A stretch of DNA of 64,000 nt from NCBI GenBank assembly GCA_944472155.2, contig OX235279.1, positions 136,868,920-136,932,919 of the forward strand, read 5' to 3'. Under the pieces are notes generated by a model that did no database searches, was not told the DNA's origin, and was given only the letters and a program-made list of their open reading frames with translations. Below, piece after piece: positions 13,270 through 25,335 of this stretch. Source of the DNA: Trichobilharzia szidati. Its lineage: Eukaryota > Platyhelminthes > Trematoda > Strigeidida > Schistosomatidae. The translations under genes and the position numbers were made by a program. Each line of letters starts with the position of its first letter. The first letter of the stretch is position 1.

Positions 13270-14505
13270 CATATTAGTTTGTTTATTAGATGTATCACAC
13301 AGTGAAACAGTATTATTTACTGGATGACGTTTCGAACAAAATTTATTGTTCATAATCATATCAATTATAATCATACGACTTCGAAACTTGAGTTTCATAG
13401 TTTTCTTTGTTCTCTCCCGTTTGTCGTAGGGGTAGTAGTACCATCGATTTCAATAATGTACGACTGTTTGTGATATCTGGCACGCATCAGTTCACCATTT
13501 CATTGATTTGTGTCCTAGATCACTATTGGCTTGGTGGTCATAGGGGTATCAGACCACTTTGATTACTTGGTAACCGGTTAAATCTGCTGCCTAAAAACTG
13601 ATTCAAAACCTATCTCAGACTAAATATTTTGTGTTTTAGAAGGCTTTCTATATTTAGTCGGAATAAACTTCTTTGCCTATTTCATTCTCTTTCAAGGTTA
13701 CCAGACCAACACAGCCATACTTCCTGTCATAATCTGACTACACGTTTTATAAGGAAAGTTAAGTTATATTAATATATGTGTAAAACTTGGGCACTGTGGT
13801 AGTAAGTAATTCCATATTAGTTTGTTTATTAGATGTATCACACAGTGAAACAGTATTATTTACTGGATGACGTTTCGAACAAAATTTATTGTTCATAATC
13901 ATATCAATTATAATCATACGACTTCGAAACTTGAGTTTTACAGTTTTCTTTGTCTTCTCCTATTCTACTACCCCTACGACAAACGGGAGAGAACAAAGAA
14001 AACTATGAAACTCAAGTTTCGAAGTCGTATGATTATAATTGATATGATTATGAACAATAAATTTTGTTCGAAACGTCATCCAGTAAATAATACTGTTTCA
14101 CTGTGTGATACATCTAATAAACAAACTAATATGGAATTACTTACTACCACAGTGCCCAAGTTTTACACATATATTAATATAACTTAACTTTCCTTATAAA
14201 ACGTGTAGTCAGATTATGACAGGAAGTATGGCTGTGTTGGTCTGGTAACCTTGAAAGAGAATGAAATAGGCAAAGAAGTTTATTCCGACTAAATATAGAA
14301 AGCCTTCTAAAACACAAAATATTTAGTCTGAGATAGGTTTTGAATCAGTTTTTAGGCAGCAGATTTAACCGGTTACCAAGTAATCAAAGTGGTCTGATAC
14401 CCCTATGACCACCAAGCCAATAGTGATCTAGGACACAAATCAATGAAATGGTGAACTGATGCGTGCCAGATATCACAAACAGTCGTACATTATTGAAATC
14501 GATGG
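13270..14505. repeat. 1.06-kb palindrome with an extra partial direct copy (possible Penelope-like termini)
   Basis: Two modules, A (13270-13440) and B (13441-13812), are followed by a second A copy (13813-13960), a spacer of about 20 nt (13961-13980), then A and B in reverse complement (about 13966-14134 and 14133-14505). The arms 13441-13960 and 13981-14505 match almost base for base, apart from small changes near the centre. No long coding frame is supported; open frames here are mirror images of each other. Module A contains a 6-bp stem (GAACAA / TTGTTC) directly followed by GAAACGTC, a 3' half-core seen in hammerhead ribozymes of Penelope-like elements, but no matching CUGANGA half is present. 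The direct-plus-inverted layout also fits that class. This assignment is inference. Confidence 0.6.
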
Positions 14506-16429
14506 TAAAATTTTCTGCCTCTGAATTGCATACATGTAAGCCAATGATATCAGGATTTTCGTAAAAGTTGAAACTAATCAGCGACATACACTAATCTATC
14601 TGAAGCATATAGACACAAACCATAGTGGTCCTTGAGTTCAGTTCCAGCATTTATATGGTTGTGTGCCTAAATATAATTTAGGTAGAAAAAAACTGACATA
14701 AATTATATGCAGATGTACTAATTACTATTTCTAGTGAGGTAGTATCGTGGTTAACAGTGAACAAGTCTGTGAAAGTCGAGAGGATAAAACAAAGTGTGCA
14801 TGAATACACTTGATTACTAGTTTTTTATTTTATACTACTCATAAGTAGAATGAAGTTACAAGGCATAACTTTTGTTTGAACGCCGGTACAAACTAGTGTA
14901 AGTCGAGGATAGATGACATCCACTTATTTTATTTAAAGGTTTCAGGACCTATTTGCTTACTGGTTGTAACTACAAATAAAACTACCAGTTTTGATATAAC
15001 TGTCCATATTTAATAAGTCTACTTTCTACTGATCTACTGGGCTAATTCATTGGTTCTACCCATACGATTTCCGTTTTTCAGACTCGCGTACTACCAAAGC
15101 ACTGGTAAAGGATTAATATCAGCATTACATGTTTAATGACAAAGGTAATACTGATAAACTATGAGGATGAATGATATTAGCACAATGCGAAATAACTCCA
15201 TTTTTTGTTACCACCAATGATTCCATTGTTTTTATTTGGTGATAAACCATAGAAATAAACAAGTCGATAAGTCAAGATGGAAGTGATGTAACTTCATGAA
15301 TTTTTCCAAACTTTCATGTAACCCATCAAAAGCCAATTTTTTGTGGAACTGTGGTTTACAATGACGGAAAAGAATTTAGCAGTTCAAATTCATATTAATT
15401 GTCTACTGTTCACTTGATGTCCAACTTTTTAGAAGACATTTTGTCATACACAAACAAAAGTGACTGTGTGTGTTACTGTCTTGCTGGTAAGTCATATTGG
15501 ATGCAGCTAGGCTGACAACTTATAATTCTGAAAGCACTGTATAACTAACTGTTTTCAGAACTTTGTATATACGTTTGCGTTGTGTGAAGGTTCTCGACTT
15601 TCTAAAAATCTGTCTTATAGAAAATTTTCACCACATTTCCATGAAGGTTGGTAGCCATTTAAAAGACGAACTCCAATGCAAATTAAATCCATAAAACAGT
15701 CAGTCGAGTAGGTGATTAAAACGCTTGCATTAGAAAGGTAATCACTGGAACATTTCCCTGGAAAACTCACAAATGAAACGTTGCGAATTCTGGTTTCAGT
15801 CTCATTGAAGTTTTTGAAGGAATAAACCTATAATTGTTGTTATAGCTTAGCACGTTGACTTATCCGCGTAATTTTATCACTTCTAGACATGCATTTAAAA
15901 CAATCCGTCTTGTGCTCAGTAGGCTAGTTCACTTATGAATTTAATTTCAATATCTTTTTATCCCACTTTTTGTAAATTTGTATTTCTAATGATGTTCATT
16001 TGATAGACTAAAATATCTGTAACATTTCAATTAACTTGAAAGTTAAAAAAATGGTCACCACTTCAATGAATCCACATTTTAAATTTGTCAAACAGAACGA
16101 TAACTGGCGACAATTGTTGTGCTGAAATTCCCACCTTAAAACTTAAATTTATGAGTTTAATCCATAAAGTTAAACCAGTATCCTCGTTTAGAGTTTCAAG
16201 AAGTTTGGAAATTAAAAACAGACTTATTTTTCAAGAGTTTGTTGGTAGGGTTTTGATTTATTTTGAATGTGATCGCGGACTGATATCAGTTACAGAACCG
16301 CTGAAAACTGGGGAGTACCAGAAAGCTGTTTCATTCTAGCATGGAACTCATTGGCAGTGCGCGGATATTTTTTCATTTAGATTTAGCCTCTTTGATTATA
16401 AAGTTGTATTTACAGGAAATACATATACA
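14506..16429. other. Intergenic, nothing recognised
   Basis: AT-rich. The open frame at 16085-16339 has no recognisable motif. The frame at 14384-14587 (minus) lies mostly on the palindrome arm and is likely fortuitous. Confidence 0.4.
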
Positions 16430-16905
16430 CTATTCAGCATAAGAAACAAGGTCCGAGTTTCCCACACTGTTTTCAAGTCGGTTCTTCTATATGCTTCAGA
16501 GACTTGTTGCACACGTCACCCAAAGCATTTTCAACAAGCTAACGACTTGTATCAAAAGGAGTCTTCGCTGGCTTGATTCTGAGGACAAGATAATTGACTA
16601 GAAAAAATAAGTACCGAGGAACTCTGAGAACGAGTCAGTCAAGAAAAACTCGCCTTACAAATGTGCACAGAAGGAAGTGGAGATGAATTTAGCATGCGCC
16701 GGGGAGACCGTAGAGTGACATTGTCCGTCAGGCCCTCGAGTAGATAGCGAATGGGGAACAACGAGTTGGGTACATAAGAATGCTATGGAGAGGATTATTT
16801 AATGAGAAAATGAAAGCTAATCGGTAATTGCGCAACCACTGAAGAGGACGAAATGGAGGTATGTTGCTCTACTCTGAACCTAAGAAAATGGTAATAATAC
16901 AAATA
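16430..16905 (+). mobile_element. RTE-type LINE 3' end, truncated and decayed
   Basis: Colinear at the nucleotide level with the 3' 450 bp of the longer copy at 25.3-27.8 kb. It shows GTTCTTCTATATGCTTCAGA (coding for VLLYASE), then CATTTTCAACAAGC, a GTGGAGATG-A-T block (the KWRW-I region), CGTCAGGCC, and a terminal block with GGAGGTATGTTGC followed by an AATAATACAAAT tail. 5'-truncated, as is usual for LINE insertions. Confidence 0.75.
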
Positions 16906-19900
16906 CCGTTTCGTTAGTGCTTTCCTTCGGAGAAGAACAATTCTTCAGAAGAAAAAATAAATGCGTAACCATAACAGCTTTATTCTGAAAAGTGAGTTTG
17001 TTTAGAACATACACAATGGACATTATAATTTTCCAGACCGTAGATGTTACGAATTTTCTGGAATAATTTGAGCGCGTGGTCAGATTGAATCATAATAAAT
17101 TACACAGAGAAACGTTCTGGAAAATCTTGTTTTGATTTTTTCTTTTTAAACATGCTGAGTAATTTTAAATAATTGATGATATACACTACAGAATTCTCAG
17201 CAAGGTTCATATTGCAGAGTGTGAAGTGAGGGGCTATTGTTTTTTCCGGGGTATGCTCTGATGACACACAATGTTCAAGTAGGCCCCCTTAAAACTATTC
17301 ACCCTGACAGGCAGAATAATATGTGGAAGCGTGGCCTTTCAAATAAGTCTAACCAAAACATAAAAACAGGCTATCAAATTTTTAGGCAACTTTGATTTCG
17401 CTGGTGAAGTGTTACTCGGCAGCCTTTTATTTTTCTGAAATACATGTGCATATTCTACAGTGTACTTTGCCACTTAATATAATTTATAAATTAAAAAGAT
17501 CAAATTGCGTCACTTTTGATCGTTCACATAGATATTAAGTAAAATCAACTGGTTAATTTTTTTCACAAATATGATTTATAGGGAATTCAGTGTTATATCT
17601 GTGCTTGAAAAATATTGATTAGTTGGCTTTGAAATGCTAACAGTAAACACTTTCTTGCTACAAATGAAATGATCGATAAGTAAGTGATACGATAGTGTAG
17701 TTTTATTAGTTGCACAAATGCTAAAGATATGTAATTTGAGAAGAAGATACATGTATATACGGGGTGCTTATTGATCTAAAACCGACAGGCGAATATGCAC
17801 ACAGAAACAATTAAGATATTTGCTAGTCGCTCACATAGTTTCACAAATAATATTTGAAATTTGAGTCAATGTGTGTATTCAGCATTGGTTATTAGTGTTT
17901 TTCAAGACAATCTATCCATAAACTGTTTTCCGTCAACATTCTTTTATCAGAAATGTGTAGATATCCGAAGACATACAGCATTCACTCACACATACACAAG
18001 TGATATACAAACTCGACTAATCGTGTGTTATAAATGTAAGACGATTCCGTTTTGTGTACACGAATGAATAAGCTACCAAATAAAAATGTGTTTCATTTAT
18101 CAATTTTAAGAGATAAGATAGTATTCGTTTCAAGATGTTTTCCATACTTTTCTGTGGTTTTAATTCGTGCTCTGAAGTGATATTTTAAAATTCCTTCGTT
18201 TCTTGACTCCGTCGTTTTTGTTGAGTATATCACAGATAAAGTTAAACTATTAGCAAGCAGCCTTGTGGTCTTTTAAGTGAGGAAACCGTTTAATGTCTCA
18301 AATGATCCTATGGCGTACTAAAGATGATTCCGATTACTATGCCACAGGACATTCACGTTCTAATATGTGCTAAGGCTGTACACGGTCAACGACAAACAAC
18401 GTTGTGGTAAGAAGCACCAGTGAAAACTTGAAAAGATGTATTGTTAACGAAATCGAATTTCAAAACACACGAGGTGAACAAAAAAGTGCATAACAGTGTA
18501 AAATATATGTATAGCAAACGAAGAGCAATATTCAATAATATAATGGCAAATATTCAAGAGCCATAAGTAAAATAAGTTTCTGTAGGCGTAAAACATGTAT
18601 ACATGAATCAATTTTATAAGCATACAGTCAGGCTTTATATAGGGGTGCTACAATGTTACTACGGGAATCAGTGAACGTTCTGGTTGAGCTGAACAGTTTC
18701 TTCTCTTTTGTTTTATTAAGAAGCCAAGTTATTCGGTCGATGGAGACAATGTGAAGAAGACTTGTAAAGTTATATTTCCTTAAGACTAACAATAAAACCA
18801 TTTTCAAGCATATGATTGACTCCTTTGTATGACATCTGCCTAGCGACAATAGGAGAAGAGGAAACAAGACTGCGTCATCTCCTCGTTTATACATTTCATC
18901 AGAGGGATTCATCGTTACCTAACATTTAAAAAAGCTTCGAGAAACTCAGATGATGACTTCATAACAGAGTGCCGTTGCATAATGTACATTTTTTAAAGGG
19001 ATCACCATATATTTCCCATATGAAAGGATTTGTATGATTGGTTAAGTCAACAAGTTCAGATATATCAGGAGAACTGTGCTTGAAAGGTCGTTTCTTCTTC
19101 TATTCAGTGGTCCTACACGGCGACTTAAAAGTTGTGCGTCATTAGAAGTTTATCACATGTAACAATACGTGATAACATGTACGGCTGTCCAACATTATTA
19201 ATTCCGAACGTGAAGGGCGTCTAAGCTGAAAACAATAAGAGAAAATCAACAGTTTTTAGTCAGTGAACTTCTGATAATCTACTGGTGTACATATTTTCAA
19301 ACGTATATCATTTATTATCTATTCACATGAGAGATACATCTTGACACTTGTTACAAGTCAACAGTAGCGTTTATAATCTCCATAAATAAGATTTTTTTAA
19401 ATGCGATTATTTTTTGACCCACAATTGAAAGTAAAGCTTTTATAAAAACCGAAATTTAAAATGCATAATTACAACTATAGCGGTGGAACGAGCTGGACTT
19501 ATATGTGATACAGACAAAAGCTGAACAATAACATACCTGAAGAAACCATCTGTGTTCATTATGTACAGTTACCTTTGATTCTATGCTTCACTTTCATTTA
19601 CAATACGTTTGCTAACAAATCTAAAATATGGGAGTGTTGTGATGTGGAGATTTCATTTATTTCAAAGTAGGTTTTGCCAAGAACTGTTATCACTTTTACG
19701 ATTATTGAAAACGAAAGAGTATCGAACATCTTGATATAGTCCGTACTGCAATCAAACATACGTACTACTGAAAGGTTTCAACCTAGAAGAAAATTGCTGT
19801 TGCGTACTCTTGAGTTTTTAGCAGTCCTATAAGGGATTTTGGTTGCTGTAAAATCTACCTTGAAAGCTGAAATTTATTTCTATATTGCAATGGTTACTGT

Positions 19901-22270
19901 AGGCAAATAATTATGAATGAATAAAGTGAATCTTTAACTAATGCTTTTAATTTCTGTTCACTAACATACACCTGACACCTAATAATACTTGGTCATACAC
20001 ACATAAACTGTGTCATTTTTTCCATTTGATCTAATTAGGCTTGAATATCTAATGTTCTGTTGATACACTGAAAGAAAAAGTAGAGTAATTCCACTCCCCG
20101 CGTAATTTGTGCATCATGTGTAGTGATAAATCACTCCCCAGAATTATTAGCTTACAGATTTCGTCATTCAACACTGAGTTTGAACTTCACCATTTAAGTA
20201 ATCTGATTAGGCTGGAGGTAGGCGCTCAAGTAGGCACGCTCTATGGCACGTTGTCATGTTACGTTTAGCTGTTTGTACACGCACCTCAGCTTTTATTACC
20301 TCTGTACACTTCCGCTCCCGTAATATATTTCGTATTTTGAGCGACCAACCTGATTTAACTCCGGTCTAAGTAGATCAAGTACTTTTGGAGTGATGTATCT
20401 TGCGAACTCATCGATATCCTTCACCTTTAAAAAACATCAGAGCCTAGAGAATTGCCAGATTTATTCTGAACTACATATTCTTCAGCACTATCACACAATA
20501 CTCCTCATTGTAAGAATATCATCTCGACTGAAATTTTTATGTAATCTCTCTCTCTTTCTATGTATATTTATGTATATAAATGAAGTTAGTTTATTTCTAA
20601 AGAAACTTTCATTCTACATTTGGATAAAGTGTAGGAAACACTAAATCCTGCAAAATACTTTGATTACTGTTTCGTTTTCTTTCTGTTAATTTTAAATACT
20701 TTCAATATCATATCCGTTATACCCTGTTACTAATCAAAACTAAATATACTTCCGTTAATTTTCTGATTTTTTTAGCATATGCGAAAATTCTGTTGCACTA
20801 CTACCTACGTTGTATCCTAAATGCATTAGAAAACAAACAAAACACTGTTTACAGATTGTGGGGAAAAATACGGTCGTCATAATCTGACCTTTGACCGGAA
20901 ATAGTTCTGGAACTTTCGCACCCCTTTGTTAAATATTTACAAATTCTTCTCAGTAGAAAACGCCATTGTACTACTGTAAAAGATATATATTTCCTTTTGC
21001 ACGTAATTCACTTTCTATGGATTGGTATTTGGGTCAGGAGTTGCTATTCATATTCTAACCAATGGTAATTTTTCGGTATTTAGTTGTATAATTTATAGCT
21101 TTGACTTTCATTTTGGTGTCATTATTGGTAGTAGTATCAGGGAAGTTGCCAATGTACTAATCCGGTTCCCAAATGGTGGTAGTAATATTAGTCAAATATC
21201 CTAAAGGGATACTGAATCTTTTCTGTTTACATCACTTTATATTTTATCGAACAATAAATTCCCACATAACACAAATCCCACACATCCAAACTATTTGCTG
21301 TGATTCATTCAGTTCGTTGAGTAAGATAACATATGTCATGGAGGTCAGTCCTAGTGCCAATAAACTGAATGAAATATTTGATTAACATGGTAGACGAAAG
21401 TTAGTAAAAACATAAAGAGCCATGCAAAGTGGAATACAATTATAGCACCAAAATAAAAATAATCAAAAATATAACAATTTTGTTTAGCATAGTCTGTTTC
21501 ACAGAAAAACAATTCTAAGAAATTTAAAGTGAGATTCTTAAGAATGATAAGCTTAAAGCAATATTCTAGCCTAAGAAGTTGAATAAAAAACTAGCCCTTG
21601 TTACTGAAAGAAATCGAGTGTTTCGTTTGTAATTAAATGATGATTTTGACATCAGCCATACAAATCGAAACTGTCAACAATTTAATCAAAGAAGACTCCA
21701 GTAAATCCAAAATACTGGAAATTACTAAGTTAAATAGTTCGAAATGAAGATTGGTTAGGCTCATGTAGACAAAAAACAAGAAAATGGAACCTAACCAACG
21801 TTTGTAAGAAACAAATTGGCATCAAATAAGTAGATACTTTTAAACTGAACCTTTGCCAAAACAGCGTAAAGTATCTGTTACAGCATCAAGTTAGAATATT
21901 TTCCACATTTATAGGAAATTCTATAAATCGTAACATATGAGGAGAATGCTAGGCATTCATAAAAAGCAGTTTTCACTCTATATACTAGTGGTGGAATTAT
22001 TCATGAGTGATTTACTTGTTGAGAAAACTATTGCTCTCAGTTAATAATTACTTTGCTTCTAGCCATCTTATAGTACGCAGAAGTGAGATATGATATCAAG
22101 TTTCGTAACATACTTACTGAATAAACTGTGGGATTGATAAACAGAGTTACTTTGACACTCAGAACCACGCTCCAAGACAGTCATCGCTTCTTAATGACCA
22201 AGTAATATACCAAGTATTTATATGCACACGATGATGATAAAAATGAGTGAGAAATTATTACATTAAATGA
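16906..22270. other. Long intergenic region with one small repeat fragment
   Basis: No gene recognised. 20885-20928 resembles the terminal repeat of the foldback element at 57667-58404 (shared CCGGAAAT and TTCTGGAACTTTC). Open frames at 17861-18067, 18628-18912 (minus), 20390-20644 and 21022-21385 are short, AT-rich and without motifs. Confidence 0.4.
20885..20928. repeat. Fragment related to the 57.7-58.4 kb inverted-repeat element
   Basis: The pattern TGACC..TTGACCGGAAATA-TTCTGGAACTTTC-CACCC follows 58273-58320 in the same orientation with few mismatches over about 44 nt. No second arm is seen nearby. Confidence 0.55.
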
Positions 22271-22276
22271 TTTATT
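22271..22276 (-). promoter_or_regulatory. Candidate poly(A) signal for PTB gene 1
   Basis: TTTATT on the plus strand gives AATAAA on the minus strand, about 135 nt after the stop codon of the gene. In this AT-rich DNA the motif is common, so support is by position only. Confidence 0.35.
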
Positions 22277-22411
22277 TGTACATAAAATATGCAATGCATA
22301 CAGATTTACCATCTCAGTGTGACAAAAAGACAACCAATAATGTGTTATTTCCTATCGTACTTTTCTGATTTATATAGGGTGTAATCATGTTTTTCATTCG
22401 TGCGAAGTGAA

Positions 22412-23500
22412 TTAACGGTAAATAGTTAGTCCCGAAGGACTTTTAGTGTATCCATTCGGTCCTTCACCATGCATTTCAGATTTGCTCGGTCTCCTTTGCA
22501 CATACAAATAAATTGGACCTTCATCCCTGAAAAGATTATCTGCTAACAATGGTTCACTGCTAGGTAATGGTACAGGGTTTTCTCCTGTATCATATCTGGA
22601 TGCTGAATAAATGCTTCTCCTATGATGTGGATGTGAATTTTTTCCTTGGTACTGTAAAACGAGATAATCTGTTGGCGACGGTGAACGTCCTGCATGTGAT
22701 CTTCTGTGTTGACGAGAATATGATGAATGAACTGGGGAACTAAGTGCACGTGATGTAGACGTGACCTTAAAATACGGGGGTATACCTGTTTGACTTGAAT
22801 AGCTATCTCTTATAGGGTAATCTCCAACTGTTCTGAAATTATCACAGGAATGAGAATGACTGCTTGGTATCTCACTTATTCTACGTGATGATCCACGATA
22901 GTACCTTGTATTAGCTCTACACGTATGACAGTTACTTTCCTGTTCCTCTTCTTCGTTGTGTTCATCTTCTTCTGTTGATGTACAGCCATTGTTATGAGCA
23001 TCAATCCCATAATCTAATGTGTGACTAGATATACTTGTTCTTAATTTTCCCGAAGGATTCTTATTTTGAGTAAGTTCAGCTATTTTATTTCGATCCTCCA
23101 TTGTATTCACTGTATACGTTTCATAAATTCGTCGTTGTTTTTCATCATTAAGCGCTAGCATAAATACATTTGGTAAATTTGAGAAAAAGTAGATAAATTT
23201 AATATCTTGATAAAATACTTGATCACGAAATAACTTTGAACGACTTTTCTTTTCGAATCTTATCCTATCACTTAAACAATATAAATAACCGTGATTCCGC
23301 TTTTTACGTAGATGTTTTGGCAGCAGTTGATTAGCTTTTCCATCGGAGAATCCTGCAGGATCAATAATTTTTGAATAACCTCTTCCTTTGAATGCTGTTC
23401 TGAATAAAATCGATTGTCCAGTGATTGGATCATTTGGTAAATTTTCTACGATTCTTGGAACAAGTGAACCAGAACGCTTTCTATTATAGTCCACAGACAT
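22412..23500 (-). CDS. PTB/PID-like domain protein, gene 1 of a diverged family
   Basis: 362 aa from the first ATG (MSVDYNRKRSGS); the frame stays open nine codons further, but that start would be TTG. Residues about 29-145 match a PTB fold by pattern: a first strand (ILFRTAF), a helix with basic end (LLPKHLRKKR), strands YLYCLSDRIRFEKK and VFYQDIKFIYFFS, then NLPNVFMLALND, and a C-terminal helix (MEDRNKIAELTQ). The rest is low complexity: an acidic patch (STEEDEHNEEEEQES, about 175-189), a Ser/Arg/His-rich stretch, a Pro-rich piece (NPVPLPSSEP), and near the end DEGPIYLYV. The last two features also occur in part in the paralogues at 42.7 and 59.7 kb. No signal peptide or membrane segment, so probably intracellular. 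A possible 5' UTR intron has a donor near 23736 and an acceptor near 23669. PTB domains usually bind NPxY-type peptides or lipids; the ligand is unknown. Confidence 0.8.
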   Translation of the reverse strand: MSVDYNRKRSGSLVPRIVENLPNDPITGQSILFRTAFKGRGYSKIIDPAGFSDGKANQLLPKHLRKKRNHGYLYCLSDRIRFEKKSRSKLFRDQVFYQDIKFIYFFSNLPNVFMLALNDEKQRRIYETYTVNTMEDRNKIAELTQNKNPSGKLRTSISSHTLDYGIDAHNNGCTSTEEDEHNEEEEQESNCHTCRANTRYYRGSSRRISEIPSSHSHSCDNFRTVGDYPIRDSYSSQTGIPPYFKVTSTSRALSSPVHSSYSRQHRRSHAGRSPSPTDYLVLQYQGKNSHPHHRRSIYSASRYDTGENPVPLPSSEPLLADNLFRDEGPIYLYVQRRPSKSEMHGEGPNGYTKSPSGLTIYR

Positions 23501-24324
23501 TTTAACAGGATTTTTTTCGTTCTCCAATTTTCTTTGCAGTTATAGTGTACTGATATCGCATTTAACTCAAAACTTGGATTGAAGAAAAATTTGGAGTAAA
23601 CAAACGTAGACAAATCAGAATAAGAATGTATGTTTGATTTTTTGTGTACACACATTATATTCAAACTGCTAAAGGGATGAGAGTTTTTTTCAAACCAAAG
23701 TCTTAGATAACACCACCCACTCAAAATCATGTTTACCTTTCAAAGAAAGGTGTTTCATCTCGCGTTCCATAATTGCTTACAAAAATGTTTGTCGATAAAA
23801 ATGTTGAATAGAAAGTGAAAGTTTACTTTGCTGATAGTTCAGATAAGAGAAAACATCACTGTCTGTGTGCACAATGACGTAAAGAGGCATGAATCATATA
23901 AACATCTGTAAATCATTTCCATTTATTTGAAACACAATGTAACCTTGAAGTTTATGACAGTCTTCAGTTATTTATGTTCATTCCAACATAGCTGGTGAAT
24001 CATATAAGATGCATGATAGTGATAAATATTTTGTGTAGCTACACTTTGAAAAAATTTATTTATTTACTAAATGAAATAGTAAGGAAATAAATGAACTGCA
24101 TTTTAATAGTACTATAAGGATCACAATCAATTTGTAAACTTTTGCTCACATAAAAGATTGAATTCGGGTCTTCTTGATTCGCTAAGTTTCTGGTTCCTTC
24201 AAATACGCACAAATAATTCAATTCAAGGGTTTAAATAGCGACATTTCAGTCATCAAAAATAAGCGAAACTAATTCAAGTCTACGAAGAAAAACAGGCTAA
24301 ATTCTACTTTATTCATGTGTGAAG
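23501..24324. other. Upstream region of PTB gene 1
   Basis: Contains the putative 5' UTR and promoter side of gene 1. No clear TATA box could be singled out from the AT-rich background. The minus-strand frame at 23446-23730 overlaps the gene out of frame and is a shadow. Confidence 0.35.
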
Positions 24325-24520
24325 TATTTATTTATTTTTTTTTATTTTGATTTACAGCTTGATTCCACACCGTATCTTCAGTACAAGTATGGAATTTTCA
24401 GCATGGATATCGGTAGCCCAAATTTTGCAGGCCGACCATAGACATCGGGTGTGCGTCGGCAGGGGATCGAACCCCGGACCATGTGCATGGTCGGCGAGAG
24501 TCCTAACCACTGTGCCACTA
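24325..24520 (-). mobile_element. tRNA-headed SINE, type 2 (AAAT-tailed)
   Basis: On the minus strand the head reads GTGGCACAGTGGTTAGGACT (A-box region), followed by a GACCATGCACATGGTC hairpin and GGGGTTCGATCCCC (B box). Then comes a body with GGTCGGCCTGCAAAATTTGG, a stretch AAAATTCCATACTTGTAC and GTGTGGAATCAAGCTG, ending in an A/T-rich (AAAT)-type tail at 24325-24345. The same body, without the head, is present at 34405. RNA polymerase III would transcribe such an element from its internal boxes. Short open frames over it are fortuitous. Confidence 0.8.
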
Positions 24521-25335
24521 CTTAAAATATTCAAGGTGTTACTCTATCAATGCCTAAGTGCATGTGAGATTCCAACGTCATCGAAAAGTAGTGTAACATT
24601 TTCATTTTCCGATACATCCTAATGATTTAGCCAGCTCTCTGAAGCAATCTTTAACTATTCTAAAAAGAACCAAAAGTAGACTATTTTATGTCTTATTCTC
24701 TATGACATTCATATAATATACATCAATATTAGTCAGCAACCCATCGAAATGTGTCCTAAGAAAATAAACGTGTAAAATTTCTTTTCAAGTGTATACTAAG
24801 AGAAAACAACAATTCAGTTATGCCATTCTGAAAATAAAACCAATTTGAATGCAACCTTATTCGGGAGTATGTAAATTATGACTTTAAGACAGTCCCATAT
24901 AAACGTAAAGAATCACTATGAGAAGAATAAATGAATAATGTCGACTGAATGAAATGTGATGGCCAATTTATTAGACGATCAGGTCAACCAGTATTACAGA
25001 GTTTTCTTTTAATCTGCTCGACACACAAAACTAGTGTTATGAAGTTTTTCATTTTAGTGCATCGTGGCAACTACCTGTGATATGACTGAGAAAAATGATT
25101 AGAGACGTTTTAAGAGCCTGGCGCTCAAACAAATTAGAAGTAAACCATCACTGAAATCTAAACTTTGTTCACGAGCTTAATTAACATATATTCATTGTCA
25201 AAACCAATCAGAATACGAAAACATCCTAGGCACAAAGTGGAAATGATAGGGTTGTCAAACTGAGATATATTTTTAAAGTCCGCCCAGAGCAATACAACAC
25301 TGTTAATTGAAGCTGAACTAAGCTAACTGTCCTGC
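24521..25335. other. Intergenic, nothing recognised
   Basis: AT-rich and stop-rich; separates the type 2 SINE from the RTE copy. Confidence 0.4.

Noticed and set aside
13867..14187. 106-codon open frame in the palindrome
   Set aside because: Lies across the inverted-repeat centre and arises from the mirrored sequence; no homology pattern.
18628..18912. 94-codon open frame, minus strand
   Set aside because: AT-rich, no recognisable domain, no neighbouring exon signals.
20390..20644. 84-codon hydrophobic open frame
   Set aside because: T-rich DNA readily gives hydrophobic frames; no start or splice context supports it.
23501..23527. Extended start of PTB gene 1 (nine more codons)
   Set aside because: The upstream start codon is TTG, which is not expected for a nuclear animal gene; the first ATG is at 23498-23500.
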